Positions 51,930-60,442 of a stretch of DNA of 64,000 nucleotides are shown here, one piece after another; within the stretch, counting starts at the first letter, position 1, and every line of letters starts with the position of its first letter. A model generated the notes under the pieces. It made no database searches, had not been told where the DNA came from, and saw only the letters and a program-made list of their open reading frames with translations. The stretch comes from Synechococcus sp. KORDI-100 (GTDB lineage: Bacteria > Cyanobacteriota > Cyanobacteriia > PCC-6307 > Cyanobiaceae). A program made the translations under genes and the position numbers. The stretch covers positions 2,356,001 to 2,420,000 of the forward strand of contig NZ_CP006269.1 in NCBI RefSeq assembly GCF_000737535.1. The letters are read 5' to 3'.

Positions 51930-53898
51930 AGCCATCGCGATCGAGATGATCCTCCGGCAGGTTCAGATCGATGGAGCGACCACGGCGGCAGTGAATGGTT
52001 CCCAACGGTGCCGACAGACGACTCAGCAGCAGCAGCCAGGGTTTGTAGCGGGCCCCGAGAGCCTCATCCATGCCGTCGTAACGGAACACCCAGGGCACCA
52101 GCCGACCGCCGTGGTGTCGAGCCAGAAGCCAGGCACTGGATGAGACCCTCTGTTCAATGGGCGTGACCAGCGAGCCGTTGGGGGCGATCATGATTTCGCC
52201 GTGTTCCCGCAGGAGTGCCGAGGCCCCCATCATTCCCTCAAGCCGGGATTGGGGCTGACGGTGATCCAGAACAGCGGCCCCGGCATTGCGTGCCGCGGCG
52301 GCATACCCGGGCAGAACCCATTTGAGATGGAGTTGGGCCGTTGTCAGGCCTGGCAATTGGAGGACACCCTGAATCACAAGCCCGTCGCAGGGACTGCGGT
52401 GGTTGAAGATGTGAACCAGCGGCACGTCCGGTTCCTCACTCCGCTGGCTGTCGTCCACCACCACCTGGACCCCAAGCGCACGCAAGGCAACCGCACAGGC
52501 CATGGTCATCAGCTGGGCAGCCCAGTCCGGCCGCCTCAGCAACATTGCAGGCAGCTGTAGACCGTAAAGAAGAAAACCGATCACCGCCCAGCCCAGGCGA
52601 GCCATCACGCGACCGACGATCAGGATGGGGTTGCCACCCCGAGCGCCGCTGTAGCGGGACAGCTGCGATGCAGGAGCAAGCTGGCGGGCCTCCTGACCAA
52701 TCGGGAAGGTGATGCGGAAGGGGAAATCTCCATCGAAATTGCCGTTCACCTGGGTCGTCTTCACCAGGTGGTTGTAAAAGCGGTAGAAAAGCGGCCTCTC
52801 GCTGGGTTGAGGATCTCTCCAGAACTCATCCAATGGCTTCTGATCCGTGAGCCCGGGCAGGTTGTAGAAGGTGCTGCCCATCGTTTTGGTGGGCACGGCA
52901 TGAAACAAGGCCTGAAGGCCCACAGTGCTGTTGACGGTGATCACACCGCGACACGTCCGCAGGAAGCGGCTGAGCGCACCGTCGTGGAAGTAGTGCACAC
53001 GGCCACTAACGGCATAGCGACGTGCCAGCAGGTCGATCAGGCTCGCGTAGTTGTTGTATCCCCGATCGCGGGGATGGTGCTTGAAGGCCAGATGGTCTGA
53101 AGCGTGAGCATGCCCGGCGAACGATCGAATCACGTCCTCGATGAAGTCATGCATGCCGCGGTAAGGCGATCCCATCTGGATCTGGCTGTCACTGGAGACC
53201 TGAAGGACTGCCAGGAAGTAGGACGCATGCTCGAGAAGCCGGCGTTTGAGAGTTCGTTCCTGCCAGCGATAAAGCAGGAAGCGCCAGCTCCCCCTCAGCT
53301 GACACCACAGAAACCAGGGTGAGGGTTGCAGCTTGTGTTCGCCCTCGATGATGGGGTAGCGCGTGAAGGCGTGTTGGATGAACGTGGGGGCCTTCCACGC
53401 TTTGCGCCAGCGCCAGCCGGGATCGAGAACGATGTCGCTTGGCAGGGCGTCAACGGGGGGAAGGTCTCGGTAGGTTTCCACTGGTTGATTGAGATTGGAA
53501 CGGGCGTTGACGCGATCCCGCTCCAGAGTCACGTAGTTGGGTCGCAGATAACCGAGTTCAAACACCCAGGCTTCGATGCCGAGCGCACGGGCTTCCTCGA
53601 TCGCAATGCGGTGAGGAATGATGAAATCGCCATACATGAAGATGTGGCGGATTCCTCTCTCCAGGAGCAGCTGGCGCAGAAACGGCCGCCAGTCATGCAT
53701 TGAACCGCGGTATGGAATCCGCACGTCGGCTGGGAAACCGAATTCGTGGAGTGGAAAGCTGACCTTGCTCACAGGAATGCCGCACCCCTGCAGATAGCGA
53801 CAGAATCTCGCGAAAAACAGACCGATCGGCCCCATCAGCAGCAGCACAGGCCCATCGATGCGCACCTGCACCAATGCCGGTGCCCGCCCTCTACCCAA
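51877..53898 (-). CDS. KpsS-like capsule Kdo transferase fused to PlsC-type acyltransferase
   Basis: About 673 residues from TTG 53898. GTG 53871 and others are possible, and the open frame reaches 54081 inside kpsC. The N-terminal ~400 residues are a Capsule_synth/KpsS domain (LLMGPIGLFFARFCRYLQG, YGDFIIPHRIAIEEARALG, VFELGYLRPNYVTLERDRVN, CRGVITVNSTVGLQALFHAVP). A hydrophobic stretch (LGWAVIGFLLYGLQLPAML, ~430-460) leads into a glycerolipid acyltransferase domain with the HX4D catalytic box NHRSPCDGL (~residue 498) and a later IAPNGSLVTP. KpsS in E. coli adds the first Kdo to lyso-phosphatidylglycerol, so fusion to a lipid acyltransferase suggests one polypeptide handling both ends of the lipid terminus. 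It is coupled to kpsC, with touching ends. Confidence 0.82.
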   Translation of the reverse strand: MGRGRAPALVQVRIDGPVLLLMGPIGLFFARFCRYLQGCGIPVSKVSFPLHEFGFPADVRIPYRGSMHDWRPFLRQLLLERGIRHIFMYGDFIIPHRIAIEEARALGIEAWVFELGYLRPNYVTLERDRVNARSNLNQPVETYRDLPPVDALPSDIVLDPGWRWRKAWKAPTFIQHAFTRYPIIEGEHKLQPSPWFLWCQLRGSWRFLLYRWQERTLKRRLLEHASYFLAVLQVSSDSQIQMGSPYRGMHDFIEDVIRSFAGHAHASDHLAFKHHPRDRGYNNYASLIDLLARRYAVSGRVHYFHDGALSRFLRTCRGVITVNSTVGLQALFHAVPTKTMGSTFYNLPGLTDQKPLDEFWRDPQPSERPLFYRFYNHLVKTTQVNGNFDGDFPFRITFPIGQEARQLAPASQLSRYSGARGGNPILIVGRVMARLGWAVIGFLLYGLQLPAMLLRRPDWAAQLMTMACAVALRALGVQVVVDDSQRSEEPDVPLVHIFNHRSPCDGLVIQGVLQLPGLTTAQLHLKWVLPGYAAAARNAGAAVLDHRQPQSRLEGMMGASALLREHGEIMIAPNGSLVTPIEQRVSSSAWLLARHHGGRLVPWVFRYDGMDEALGARYKPWLLLLSRLSAPLGTIHCRRGRSIDLNLPEDHLDRDGFTRAVQEYYRQALTTGR

Positions 53899-53941
53899 AG
53901 CGCTGACAACCCAGACCGAAGTTTTTGAAGTTTGGCACGGC

Positions 53942-55999
53942 TTATCGACGCCGCAGTCGTCCCCAGTTGCGGAACAACAATTGAATGAGGGTGCGACGTC
54001 CCGGTGGTGCCTGGCGCCAGAGCACCAGTTCCTCGATCGCCTGCTCGGGCTCGACGAACCAACCACTGCGACGGCTGACATAGCGGGGGTAATCGATCAA
54101 CGCGGCATGGACGAGGGCATCGAGGCTGAGGCTGCGGCCACGGCGTTCTGATCGTTGCCGGTCGTTGGTCAGGCCCCAGCCGGCATAGAAGGGAAGACCC
54201 CAACAGTGCACCTCAAGACCCCGCAGCAGCCCCTCAAATCCAGCCAGGGAGGTCAGCACGTGCAGGGCATCCACCTGTTCGAAAAGCTGATGGATCGAAC
54301 CAGCTGTGAGCAGCTCATCGCAAAGCTCGGCCGCGCTGGACTCTCCGTCGCCCTGGCGGCAAAGACCCGCCACGACATCCGGATGGGGTTTGTACACCAG
54401 ATAGGCTTCTGGCTCGGCAGCTCTCACGGCTCTGAGCAGCTCCAGGTTCGTGCGGATGCCAGGTGCGCCGAAGCGGATGGAGGCGTCGCTCTCCACCTGT
54501 CCCACCACCAGAACGACCCGCTTCCCATGCGCAGGGCGCTGCCAGTCGGGCGCCCTCAGGTTGTATTTGGTGATGGCGTCCTGCACCAGTCGCCCCCTCA
54601 ACCGGGCGGCCCGTTGCAATTGCAGGTCCGTCCAGCTTCCGAATGCCAGTTGATCTTCCAGATCACTGGACTGGGTGGCGTCGTAATACATCCCCGATTG
54701 ATCCACCACCCAGGAAATCGGGTCGATCAGATCCGCTCCGAGGCCGACCGAGCGCAGAAAACCGTCCTCAACCCTCAGCAATGGGAACTCATGCTGTCGT
54801 GCCATCTGAAGCAGATGGGGCGTGTCCCGACGGCCCCAGACCACCAGGGCATCGGTTCTGCATCCCCGTCGTTGCCAGGGCCAGGGAAACTGCAGCCGCG
54901 TGCCTGCGAGGAAACGCCTGAGGTTGCGCTGCTTCCAGGGGGTGAAGCCGAACGCCTGGGCGCGGGCTGGCCCAGCGGCCTGAAGCCGCCGCTGGAGGCC
55001 GATCGCCCGCATCAGATCCTCTACCGGGCAAAGATCCCAGCTGTGGGGATCAATGCATCGGGGGTGTTCGATCAGACAGGCGTGAACAAGTTGCATCAGG
55101 GAAGCCCCTGCCTCGCGTCGTGCTGGCGGTGGCAGGCGATCCCGCGTCAGACCCCAGCCGGCATAGAACGGCATCCCGAAGCAGTGCACCGTCCGCCCCC
55201 AGATCAGCGCCTCAAACCCCATCTGGGAGGTGACGACGTACACAGCGCTGGCCTGTTCCAGAAGAGCCGCCGGATGACCTCCGTCCGCGCAGAGCTTCAC
55301 GCGGGGATGCTCCAGATCGCGCCGCCTGAAATGCCCTTGTGCGCGGCCGTGGATCACGTCGGGATGCACTTTCACAACCACGGTGCAATCCGGGTTCTCC
55401 TCAACTGCCGATGCGAGCATCGTCCTGAAGGATGTCGCAGACGCCTGGCCGAGATCGATGGAACGGTCTCCTGCTGACTGGTCCACGACCAACACGAAGG
55501 GGCCGGCAGGCGGCTTCGACTCCCGTGGAGGATTCAATTTGCTGAGGCGTTGCTCACGCCAGAGGGCGCGAACCGCCACTGCCCGCTGCATCTGGACCGG
55601 GCTGAGCGGGGCCCCGATCCGGGTCTCAAGGCGGCTGGGGGCATTCGCATCCAGATGCACACCGATGTCGTCCACCAGCAGGCAGAGAGGAGGCTGCTCC
55701 GCGCCTTTGCCGATCGAGCGAAGAAAGCCGTCCTCGAGATGCCAAACCGGCACGTTCCAACGTTGCCCAAGCCGCTGCACACGTGCAGCACTGGGCCTGC
55801 GTCCCCAGGCAAGCAGCGCGTCGGGATGGTCACGCCGACAAGCCCTCCGACCGACAACCAGGGCTGAAGGAGCCAGCAGGGACGGCAGAGAGCGATGGGT
55901 CAACATCCCTGTCATCGGCACACCCAGCTTTCGGGCGTCAGGGATGGTCATCGATCGCTGCGGGAGTAGGACAGAGCCCATCGAATCCTCTCCGATCAC
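53942..55999 (-). CDS. kpsC: capsule polysaccharide Kdo transferase KpsC
   Basis: Up to 685 residues; GTG 55999, ATG 55981 and ATG 55951 are all possible starts. The protein is an internal duplication. Each half has 'AWGRRPSAARV / VWGRRDTPHLL', 'HLEDGFLRSIG / RVEDGFLRSVG', 'VDDIGVHLDA / VDQSGMYYDA', 'TSQMGFEALIWG / TSLAGFEGLLRG' and 'MPFYAGWGLT / LPFYAGWGLT'. That is the two-active-site KpsC pattern, which alternates beta-Kdo linkages on the capsule's lipid primer. It is divergent from the CMP-sugar synthetase, 14 bp away. Confidence 0.93.
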   Translation of the reverse strand: MIGEDSMGSVLLPQRSMTIPDARKLGVPMTGMLTHRSLPSLLAPSALVVGRRACRRDHPDALLAWGRRPSAARVQRLGQRWNVPVWHLEDGFLRSIGKGAEQPPLCLLVDDIGVHLDANAPSRLETRIGAPLSPVQMQRAVAVRALWREQRLSKLNPPRESKPPAGPFVLVVDQSAGDRSIDLGQASATSFRTMLASAVEENPDCTVVVKVHPDVIHGRAQGHFRRRDLEHPRVKLCADGGHPAALLEQASAVYVVTSQMGFEALIWGRTVHCFGMPFYAGWGLTRDRLPPPARREAGASLMQLVHACLIEHPRCIDPHSWDLCPVEDLMRAIGLQRRLQAAGPARAQAFGFTPWKQRNLRRFLAGTRLQFPWPWQRRGCRTDALVVWGRRDTPHLLQMARQHEFPLLRVEDGFLRSVGLGADLIDPISWVVDQSGMYYDATQSSDLEDQLAFGSWTDLQLQRAARLRGRLVQDAITKYNLRAPDWQRPAHGKRVVLVVGQVESDASIRFGAPGIRTNLELLRAVRAAEPEAYLVYKPHPDVVAGLCRQGDGESSAAELCDELLTAGSIHQLFEQVDALHVLTSLAGFEGLLRGLEVHCWGLPFYAGWGLTNDRQRSERRGRSLSLDALVHAALIDYPRYVSRRSGWFVEPEQAIEELVLWRQAPPGRRTLIQLLFRNWGRLRRR

Positions 56000-56013
56000 A
56001 GCGATCGGCTCCG

Positions 56014-56697
56014 ATGCACCAGTCTGACGACTCGGTCCTGGCCTTGATTCCAGCCCGAGGGGGGTCCAAGGGGATCCCTGGCAAAAATCTCAAGGAGGTT
56101 GGCGGCACGCCCCTCGTGGCCCGCAGCATTCTGGCTGCCCAGGCCAGTGCCCTGGTGACGCGCGTTGTGGTCAGCACCGACGATGACGCCATCGCGTCGG
56201 TCTCTCTGGAATATGGAGCCGACGTGGTGAGACGCCCAGCCGCCCTTGCCGATGACACCGCCAGTTCGGAATCAGCTTTGCTGCACGCACTGGATCTCTT
56301 CGCAGACGAGGGTCCCCTGCCGGCATCGATCGTGTTTCTGCAATGCACCTCTCCCTTCACAACGGGTGAACAGATTGATCGCGTGTTGACGGCATTGCAG
56401 CCGGAGAGCGTCAACAGCGCCTTCGCCGTGGCCCCCTGGCATGGATTTCTCTGGCGTGAAGACGGACGAGGGATCAACCATGACCCGCAACAGGCCAGGC
56501 AGCGCCGGCAGGACCTGGAGCCCTCCTTCCTTGAAACCGGCGCGATCTATGCGATGAAAACAGCTGAATTCCGCCGCAGCGGCACTCGCTTTTGCGCACC
56601 CTGGCGTCCGGTGGTGATTGAAGACAGTGGCCCGGAGATCGACACGATTGACGACCTTGTGCTCTGCCGGAATCTCGCTGGGATGGGACCCGGCTAG
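56014..56697 (+). CDS. CMP-sialate/nonulosonate cytidylyltransferase (NeuA-like)
   Basis: A 227-residue enzyme that makes CMP-activated acidic sugar from CTP. The nucleotide-binding start LALIPARGGSKGIPGKNL, VVSTDDDAIASV, FLQCTSPFTT and the metal aspartates in EDSGPEIDTIDDL follow the acylneuraminate cytidylyltransferase pattern more than the Kdo enzyme KdsB. With the NeuB-type gene downstream, a sialic-acid-like sugar is the likely substrate. The start is ATG 56014. Confidence 0.85.
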   Translation: MHQSDDSVLALIPARGGSKGIPGKNLKEVGGTPLVARSILAAQASALVTRVVVSTDDDAIASVSLEYGADVVRRPAALADDTASSESALLHALDLFADEGPLPASIVFLQCTSPFTTGEQIDRVLTALQPESVNSAFAVAPWHGFLWREDGRGINHDPQQARQRRQDLEPSFLETGAIYAMKTAEFRRSGTRFCAPWRPVVIEDSGPEIDTIDDLVLCRNLAGMGPG

Positions 56698-56721
56698 TTT
56701 TGCTGGATCCCGATCAGGTCG

Positions 56722-58029
56722 ATGGCGCCAGCAGACAAGAAGCGGCTGGCCGGTCGACACGTCGCAGCTGTCGCCTGTTTTGACTCCTTCGCCAAAACGG
56801 CGATAACCCTCTTGGCTGCATGCCGCAAAGAGGGAGCTGAGACGACACTGCATCTGCTCGAGATTCCGAATCGCTCCCTGTCTCGTCGGCAACGCCTGGA
56901 AATCAGGCGGATCGATCCACGCACAAGAATCGAGCATGGGCGCTGGGATGGCTTCCGAAAGCTGGCTGCCGGGATGGCCGGAACGCTTGACGTTCTGTAT
57001 CTGGGGCTGGATGGCCAGCGAAGTCGCGACGCCTTGCTTCAGCTCAAAGCAGTCTGGGGAGCGACACCGGAACGTCCTGTCCTTGTCAGTGCCTACCCGG
57101 GAATCCTGTTCCGCTTCGCTCTTGAGGGAATGCTGGACCGGTCCGGCGTCGACCTGCTCTGTCTGAACAGCCAGCACGACCTTGAGACCTACCAGCGGGG
57201 ATGCGCCGCTCTCGGTATGGACAGCAGCAATGCTGTGCTGACGGGTCTCCCCATTCTCTGGCGGGTGGAGAAGCGCAGAAAAGAGCCCGACGTGCCAACC
57301 ATCGTGTTTTTCGAACAACCATCGATCCCGGTGCATCCCCTGCAGCGGCGCTTTCTCTGCAGACAACTCAAGGAGCTGGCTCAGGCCCATCCCAGGCACC
57401 CCGTGATCTTCAAACCACGGACCTCGAGTCTGGAACGAACCTTGCACCGCAGCCACGGCGAAATGTCAGGGGTGATTGATCGCATGTCCAGGAGCGTCCC
57501 CAATCTCCAGCTGAGCTTCAAACCGGCCACGCGTCTGCTCCGCCACTGCGGTTGCGCCATCACGGTGTCTTCAACAGCAGCGTTGGAATCGATGACCATG
57601 GGCGTGAGCACGAGAATCGTTTCAGATCTCGGTGTCACCGAAACCCTGGGCAATCATTTTTTCGCCGAATCCGGATGCATCGCCAGTTTTGATGAAATTG
57701 TCCAGGACCCCTTCACCCCAACCCATGACAAAGGCTGGCTGATGTCGAATGGCTTGCAGCCACAGGGCATGGAATCCTTCCTGTCAGCAATCTTGACCTG
57801 TCTGGCGCGAGGGGTCGGACCACTCCAGGACGACAGCACCGGTCCAGCCGCCTGGGGGAGCATGTCCTGGCAGAGCTTCGCGATCCGCCAGGGAGGCCGT
57901 CGCATGCTGAGCAGCGGTGGGGCACGATCCAGCCAGCTCAAACGCCACCAGACCCGTAGTCTGTTTCGTCGGATTCGGGATGGTCTGGTGGGCTTCGGCT
58001 GGCTGTCCAAAGTTCTGCGAGGTCGATGA
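56722..58029 (+). CDS. putative glycosyltransferase, first of three tandem relatives
   Basis: A 435-residue soluble protein of GT-B-like layout. An N-terminal Rossmann-like half (AAVACFDSFAKTAITLLAAC) is followed by PTIVFFEQPSIP, PVIFKPRTSS and a donor-site-like CAITVSSTAALESMTMGVSTRIVSDLGV (in part). It is weakly like the next two genes in the last part: 'itvSSta...', a Gly/Asp-rich turn, then 'G...F..sG'. I associate this with the DUF6716-type putative glycosyltransferases, but I am not certain. It follows neuA-like by 24 bp, and its TGA overlaps the next ATG. Confidence 0.62.
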   Translation: MAPADKKRLAGRHVAAVACFDSFAKTAITLLAACRKEGAETTLHLLEIPNRSLSRRQRLEIRRIDPRTRIEHGRWDGFRKLAAGMAGTLDVLYLGLDGQRSRDALLQLKAVWGATPERPVLVSAYPGILFRFALEGMLDRSGVDLLCLNSQHDLETYQRGCAALGMDSSNAVLTGLPILWRVEKRRKEPDVPTIVFFEQPSIPVHPLQRRFLCRQLKELAQAHPRHPVIFKPRTSSLERTLHRSHGEMSGVIDRMSRSVPNLQLSFKPATRLLRHCGCAITVSSTAALESMTMGVSTRIVSDLGVTETLGNHFFAESGCIASFDEIVQDPFTPTHDKGWLMSNGLQPQGMESFLSAILTCLARGVGPLQDDSTGPAAWGSMSWQSFAIRQGGRRMLSSGGARSSQLKRHQTRSLFRRIRDGLVGFGWLSKVLRGR

Positions 58030-59096
58030 CGGTCCTCTTGATCAGCGATGGCATCGACCAACAGTTCGCCTGTCATCACCTCGCCAAGCAACTCAGAGGG
58101 ATTGGGCGCCGCTGTCTGACGGTCGGCATGACCGGGCAGAGCCTTGTCGATGTCTGCAGCCACCTCCCGATTCCTGACACTGACCTCGAATTCAGCGCCA
58201 GCGAGCTGCTTGGGACATCCTTGCTGGAGAACGCCGAAGCTATCGGATTATTTCTCCAGAACACCCTCGAGGAACAGAGTTTTGCCAAAAACTATCGAGC
58301 TATCTGCCGGAACCGGAAGCAGCAACCCGCTCCGTTGTTCGGAGGCGCGATCAGCATTGATGTGGGCGATCTGCTGATTTCGGGGCTGTCGGAACGCAAG
58401 CATCTCGACCTGGTGCTTGTCCCAGGAGACCGGCACCTTGCCGAAGCCGAGGTGATGACACGCCTATGGCCGGAGAGTCTCAAGCCTCCGCTGGTTCTCG
58501 CTGCCGGACTCTGGTTCATGCCGGAGCGACCACCGCCTGGAAGTCTCGGCGGCGACGGCAGGGGAATGCCCAGGACACTTGTCGCCCTCGTCCAGAAAAT
58601 GATTCCAACCCAGGTGGGTGGCAAAACCCAGTTGCTCCGGCAACTGTTGAGCTGGGCCGAACAGTCGCCCCACTGGAACGTGGTCGTGACGCGCGATCAC
58701 CCATCGATTGGGCAACAGCCCTGGATCAAGAAATTCAACCCTGAGGACTGGACCTTCCCTGCCAATGCAACCTTTGCAGCACCAGGTCAGATGCTGCCGC
58801 TGCTGGCGAACTGCGCTGCCTGCATCACGGTCAGCTCCCCATGGGCTCTGGCACCCATTTGTTGGGGGAGACGCAATCTGGTCATCGGCGACTTCGGCAT
58901 CCACACCGATCAGGGCACAACGGCGTTTTTCGGCAGCGGACTGATGCATCGACTTTCGGCCGTACGCCAGCTCGATGACCTGATGGAGCTGCCGGCCGTC
59001 AACCAACACTGGCTCGAGGCGATCGGATGGCGCCATCACGATGGCCTCGATCGACTCATGCGATGTCTTGAGGGGATGAGGGAGCGCCGCCGATGA
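58026..59096 (+). CDS. putative glycosyltransferase, second of three tandem relatives
   Basis: A 356-residue protein. VLLISDGIDQQFACHHLAKQ at the start and CITVSSPWALAPICWGRRNL, VIGDFGIHTDQGTTAFFGSG near the end parallel the third gene (TISSTAFFDALDFGCRP, MADFGVNPANGSHVFAGSG). Neither has a signal peptide or membrane span. Both ends overlap neighbours by 4 nt (ATGA), so the three are very likely translated together. The linkage and sugar are unknown. CMP-sialate-type donor use is inferred only from neighbours. Confidence 0.62.
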   Translation: MTVLLISDGIDQQFACHHLAKQLRGIGRRCLTVGMTGQSLVDVCSHLPIPDTDLEFSASELLGTSLLENAEAIGLFLQNTLEEQSFAKNYRAICRNRKQQPAPLFGGAISIDVGDLLISGLSERKHLDLVLVPGDRHLAEAEVMTRLWPESLKPPLVLAAGLWFMPERPPPGSLGGDGRGMPRTLVALVQKMIPTQVGGKTQLLRQLLSWAEQSPHWNVVVTRDHPSIGQQPWIKKFNPEDWTFPANATFAAPGQMLPLLANCAACITVSSPWALAPICWGRRNLVIGDFGIHTDQGTTAFFGSGLMHRLSAVRQLDDLMELPAVNQHWLEAIGWRHHDGLDRLMRCLEGMRERRR

Positions 59097-60403
59097 GCGA
59101 CTTCAGGATTCTGCTCATTGGAGACAGCGACAGCCAGTTGCTGGCCTGCGAGGCGCTGTGCCAGTCACCGTCCTTCCGCAGCGTTGACGTCACCATCAAC
59201 GCCATCCCGCGAGAGGGCACTCCAGATGTGATCCTCACCCGCATCGGCAGGCTCGGCAGGCTCTGGCGGCACGACATGGGAAGGCTGCTGACCCATCCGC
59301 AGCTGCGTGGCTTTGATGCGATCGGTGTCTACCTGACTGGGAGCAAGATCAGCGACTTTCGGCTGGCCCTCGACCTGCTTCCCGAAGGCAAGCGTCCCTT
59401 GCTGTTCTGCGGATTCAATGGAGTCGTGCTCGAGAAATTTCTCGAAGGCATGAGCTGGCGCCTCGGCTACGACCTGATCAGCCTCAGCGGCCCCCGAGAT
59501 CGGGACGCATTGGAGCGCATGATCCAGCACACACCGTTCGCTCAACAGCGCAGCGTGATGGTTGGTCTGCGCCGCAACGAAACAAAGCAGCACGCAAGGT
59601 CATCTCAGGACGAACGTCCCAAGCAGTTTCTGTTTGCCGAACAGGTGGTGATGCCATCCAGCCCAGAAGACCGTGCCGAGATGGTCAGGATCCTTGCGGA
59701 TCTGGCCCGACGCTCGCCGGATTGGCAGGTGTTGATCAAACCACGCATCGCGCCAGGAGAGTCGACATTCCATGTCCTGGACCTCCACATCAGCGAAACC
59801 CTGCGCCAGAGCATCGGACAACCACCGGAGAATCTAAAACTCGATTACCGGCCGATGCCGGAACTGCTCCGGACATCAAAGATCATGGCCACGATTTCAT
59901 CGACTGCATTCTTTGATGCCCTCGACTTCGGGTGCAGACCACTTGTGATGGCAGATTTCGGGGTCAACCCAGCCAATGGCAGTCATGTGTTCGCTGGCAG
60001 CGGTGTCTGGTCCTCACTGAGGGACGCTGAAGATCTCGATGCCCTCGATCAGCAGCTTCCGGAGCCAGATCCAAAATGGCTCCAGTGGATGGGGTATGGC
60101 GAGAATTTTCAGCCCGAGGATCTGATCGAAGCCTTGATCGACCTCAAGGCCGAACCCGCTCAGCGTCTGAAGAACAGACCTGGTTACGTGACCAATGCCA
60201 ATCTCAGTTTCACCCAGTTGAGACGCAACGCTGAGACAGCGATTCAGGCCCGCAACTGGGACGAGGCCGAGAGCTTGCTGATGCTTGGCACACTGTTGCG
60301 TCCAACCCATAGGAATGTCGCCCGACGGCTGGCCGCCGTTCGCATCGGCAACCCCGTGTTGAAGGGCCTGCTTCTGCTCATCACCTTTAGAGATGTGGGG
60401 TAA
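59093..60403 (+). CDS. putative glycosyltransferase, third of three tandem relatives
   Basis: A 436-residue protein. The N-terminal half is FRILLIGDSDSQLLACEALCQ, the middle is FLFAEQVVMPSSPEDRAEMV and WQVLIKPRIAPGES, and the donor-site-like end is described under the second gene. A C-terminal extension (~370-436) contains a TPR-like AIQARNWDEAESLLMLGTLL segment that the other two lack. It is coupled to the second gene by ATGA. The NeuB fusion starts 39 bp later. Confidence 0.62.
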   Translation: MSDFRILLIGDSDSQLLACEALCQSPSFRSVDVTINAIPREGTPDVILTRIGRLGRLWRHDMGRLLTHPQLRGFDAIGVYLTGSKISDFRLALDLLPEGKRPLLFCGFNGVVLEKFLEGMSWRLGYDLISLSGPRDRDALERMIQHTPFAQQRSVMVGLRRNETKQHARSSQDERPKQFLFAEQVVMPSSPEDRAEMVRILADLARRSPDWQVLIKPRIAPGESTFHVLDLHISETLRQSIGQPPENLKLDYRPMPELLRTSKIMATISSTAFFDALDFGCRPLVMADFGVNPANGSHVFAGSGVWSSLRDAEDLDALDQQLPEPDPKWLQWMGYGENFQPEDLIEALIDLKAEPAQRLKNRPGYVTNANLSFTQLRRNAETAIQARNWDEAESLLMLGTLLRPTHRNVARRLAAVRIGNPVLKGLLLLITFRDVG

Positions 60404-60442
60404 TGTCTGCAGGTTGATGGCGGAGCTGCTGCAGCACGAACT

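Noticed and set aside
54155-55477. 440-codon open frame antisense to kpsC
   Set aside because: The kpsC reading has clear duplicated family motifs. The opposite frame has none.
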